Positions 5,849 to 6,236 of a stretch of 6,236 nt of DNA are shown in pieces. The notes under the pieces are model-generated. The model ran no database searches, had not been told where the DNA came from, and saw only the letters and a list, made by a program, of their open reading frames with translations. The position numbers were made by a program, and so were the translations under genes. The stretch comes from an uncultured Phascolarctobacterium sp. (GTDB taxonomy: Bacteria; Bacillota; Negativicutes; Acidaminococcales; Acidaminococcaceae). The DNA is taken from the NCBI GenBank assembly GCA_900551745.1, contig URXA01000031.1, positions 1-6,236 on the forward strand. The letters run 5' to 3'. How positions within the stretch are numbered: position 1 is the stretch's first letter; each line of letters opens with the position of its first letter.

Positions 5849-6055
5849 TTATTTTGCAGCAGCAACAGCTTTGTTGATGTCGGCAATAAGCGCTTCAACA
5901 TCGATGCCGTGAGCGCCTGCTCCCTGGCCGATGGTTTCGTAATGGGCTGCCATGCAGCCAACACAGCCCAGACCATATTTAGCGAACACTTCCAAAATTT
6001 CAGGATGTTGTTGAACAGCATCAATGATGCCGGTATCTTTAGTAATGATATCCAT
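5849..6055 (-). CDS. DUF1858 protein with CxxC redox motif
   Basis: A small cytosolic domain of 68 residues in the DUF1858 family, also described as the redox-disulfide domain associated with hybrid cluster protein. The fold is read as MDIITKDTGI (strand and capping turn), a helix with HPEILEVFAKYGLGCVGC at 17-34, then a helical C-terminus ending NKAVAAAK. C31 and C34 form the CxxC pair at a helix start, suited to a reversible disulfide or metal binding. The exact partner is unknown, and no hybrid cluster protein gene is in the window. AGGAGG (6068-6063) lies 7 bases before the ATG and sets the start. It appears monocistronic, with its own promoter upstream and a shared terminator downstream. 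Confidence 0.93.
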   Translation of the reverse strand: MDIITKDTGIIDAVQQHPEILEVFAKYGLGCVGCMAAHYETIGQGAGAHGIDVEALIADINKAVAAAK

Positions 6056-6085
6056 GGATAAACCTCCTTTAACAGGTATTTTGAT

Positions 6086-6114
6086 TTGTCAGAGAGACTT
6101 GTCTGTGTTAAAAT
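6086..6114 (+). promoter_or_regulatory. Sigma-70-type promoter reading rightwards
   Basis: TTGTCA (6086-6091, five of six) is followed after 17 bases by TAAAAT (6109-6114, five of six), with TGT directly before the -10. Transcription would start near 6121 and run to the right edge, which supports a gene beginning near 6222. It lies in the leader of the DUF1858 gene on the other strand. Confidence 0.6.
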
Positions 6115-6150
6115 TACAACAGATGCCTATATGACTTCATGTATGGATAT

Positions 6151-6178
6151 ATTATAGCACAGAAAGTATAAAAATAAA
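6151..6178 (-). promoter_or_regulatory. Extended -10 promoter for the DUF1858 gene
   Basis: On the - strand TGC precedes a consensus TATAAT (6156-6151), a full extended -10 element. A weak -35 TTTATT (6178-6173) sits 16 bases upstream. Transcription would start near 6144, giving a leader of about 90 bases before the ATG at 6055. I see no clear riboswitch or attenuator hairpin in that leader. Confidence 0.55.
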
Positions 6179-6221
6179 GCAGTTAGTTGTGGCAGAATTG
6201 CAAAAGAAATGTGAGGGATGG

Positions 6222-6236
6222 ATGATGGAAATGGAA
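6222..6236 (+). CDS. Possible start of a further gene, cut by right edge
   Basis: ATG codons at 6222, 6225 and 6231 are in one frame (MMEME) after GAGGG (6213-6217), a fair ribosome site 7 bases before 6225. With the + strand promoter at 6086-6114 this looks like the beginning of a gene. Only five codons are visible, so no product can be named. Confidence 0.35.

Noticed and set aside
5818..6024. Alternative - strand frame overlapping the DUF1858 gene
   Set aside because: It runs into the terminator, and the neighbouring frame has the AGGAGG site and the CxxC domain.
6095..6104. Short inverted repeat AGAC-TT-GTCT in the leader of the DUF1858 gene
   Set aside because: The arms are only four bases with a two-base loop, too weak for a hairpin or a convincing operator.

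Overview
This window is ordinary bacterial chromosome, densely packed with housekeeping genes. The families, AGGAGG-type ribosome binding sites, short spacers and a base composition that looks to be in the low-to-mid 40s % GC (judged by eye) point to a low-to-moderate GC Firmicute. A gut anaerobe is plausible, perhaps a Negativicute such as an Acidaminococcaceae member, but the genus cannot be fixed from the sequence alone. There are no insertion sequences, CRISPR arrays, rRNA or tRNA genes, and no sign of phage.

Left part (1-3855, + strand): a tight cotranscribed block. It holds the 3' portion of folP (dihydropteroate synthase, running off the left edge), folK (HPPK), a DUF815-type AAA+ ATPase and a PepT-like M20 tripeptidase. 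The junctions are a 19-base overlap, a 1-base gap and a 12-base gap, so the genes share one transcript and are probably translationally coupled. FolK makes the substrate that FolP condenses with p-aminobenzoate. No folB (dihydroneopterin aldolase) lies between them. The operon promoter is outside the window.

Tail of the operon (3856-4193): an area with one or two very small single-span membrane protein genes. The second appears disturbed by frame changes at two AAAA runs. A 21-bp perfect hairpin at 4147-4193 closes the operon and also serves the convergent gene.

Middle (4192-5842): two divergent base-excision-repair genes. An AlkD-family alkylpurine DNA glycosylase (- strand) and endonuclease IV, nfo (+ strand), are separated by 75 bases. 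Their -10 hexamers overlap inside one 14-base perfect palindrome. The first enzyme makes abasic sites and the second cuts them, so the shared promoter core makes biological sense. It is the most interesting regulatory structure here. nfo ends in a second bidirectional hairpin terminator.

Right part (5843-6236): a 68-residue DUF1858 protein with a CxxC redox motif (- strand, its own AGGAGG site and extended -10 promoter). A divergent + strand promoter lies nearby, with what looks like the first codons of a further gene at the right edge.
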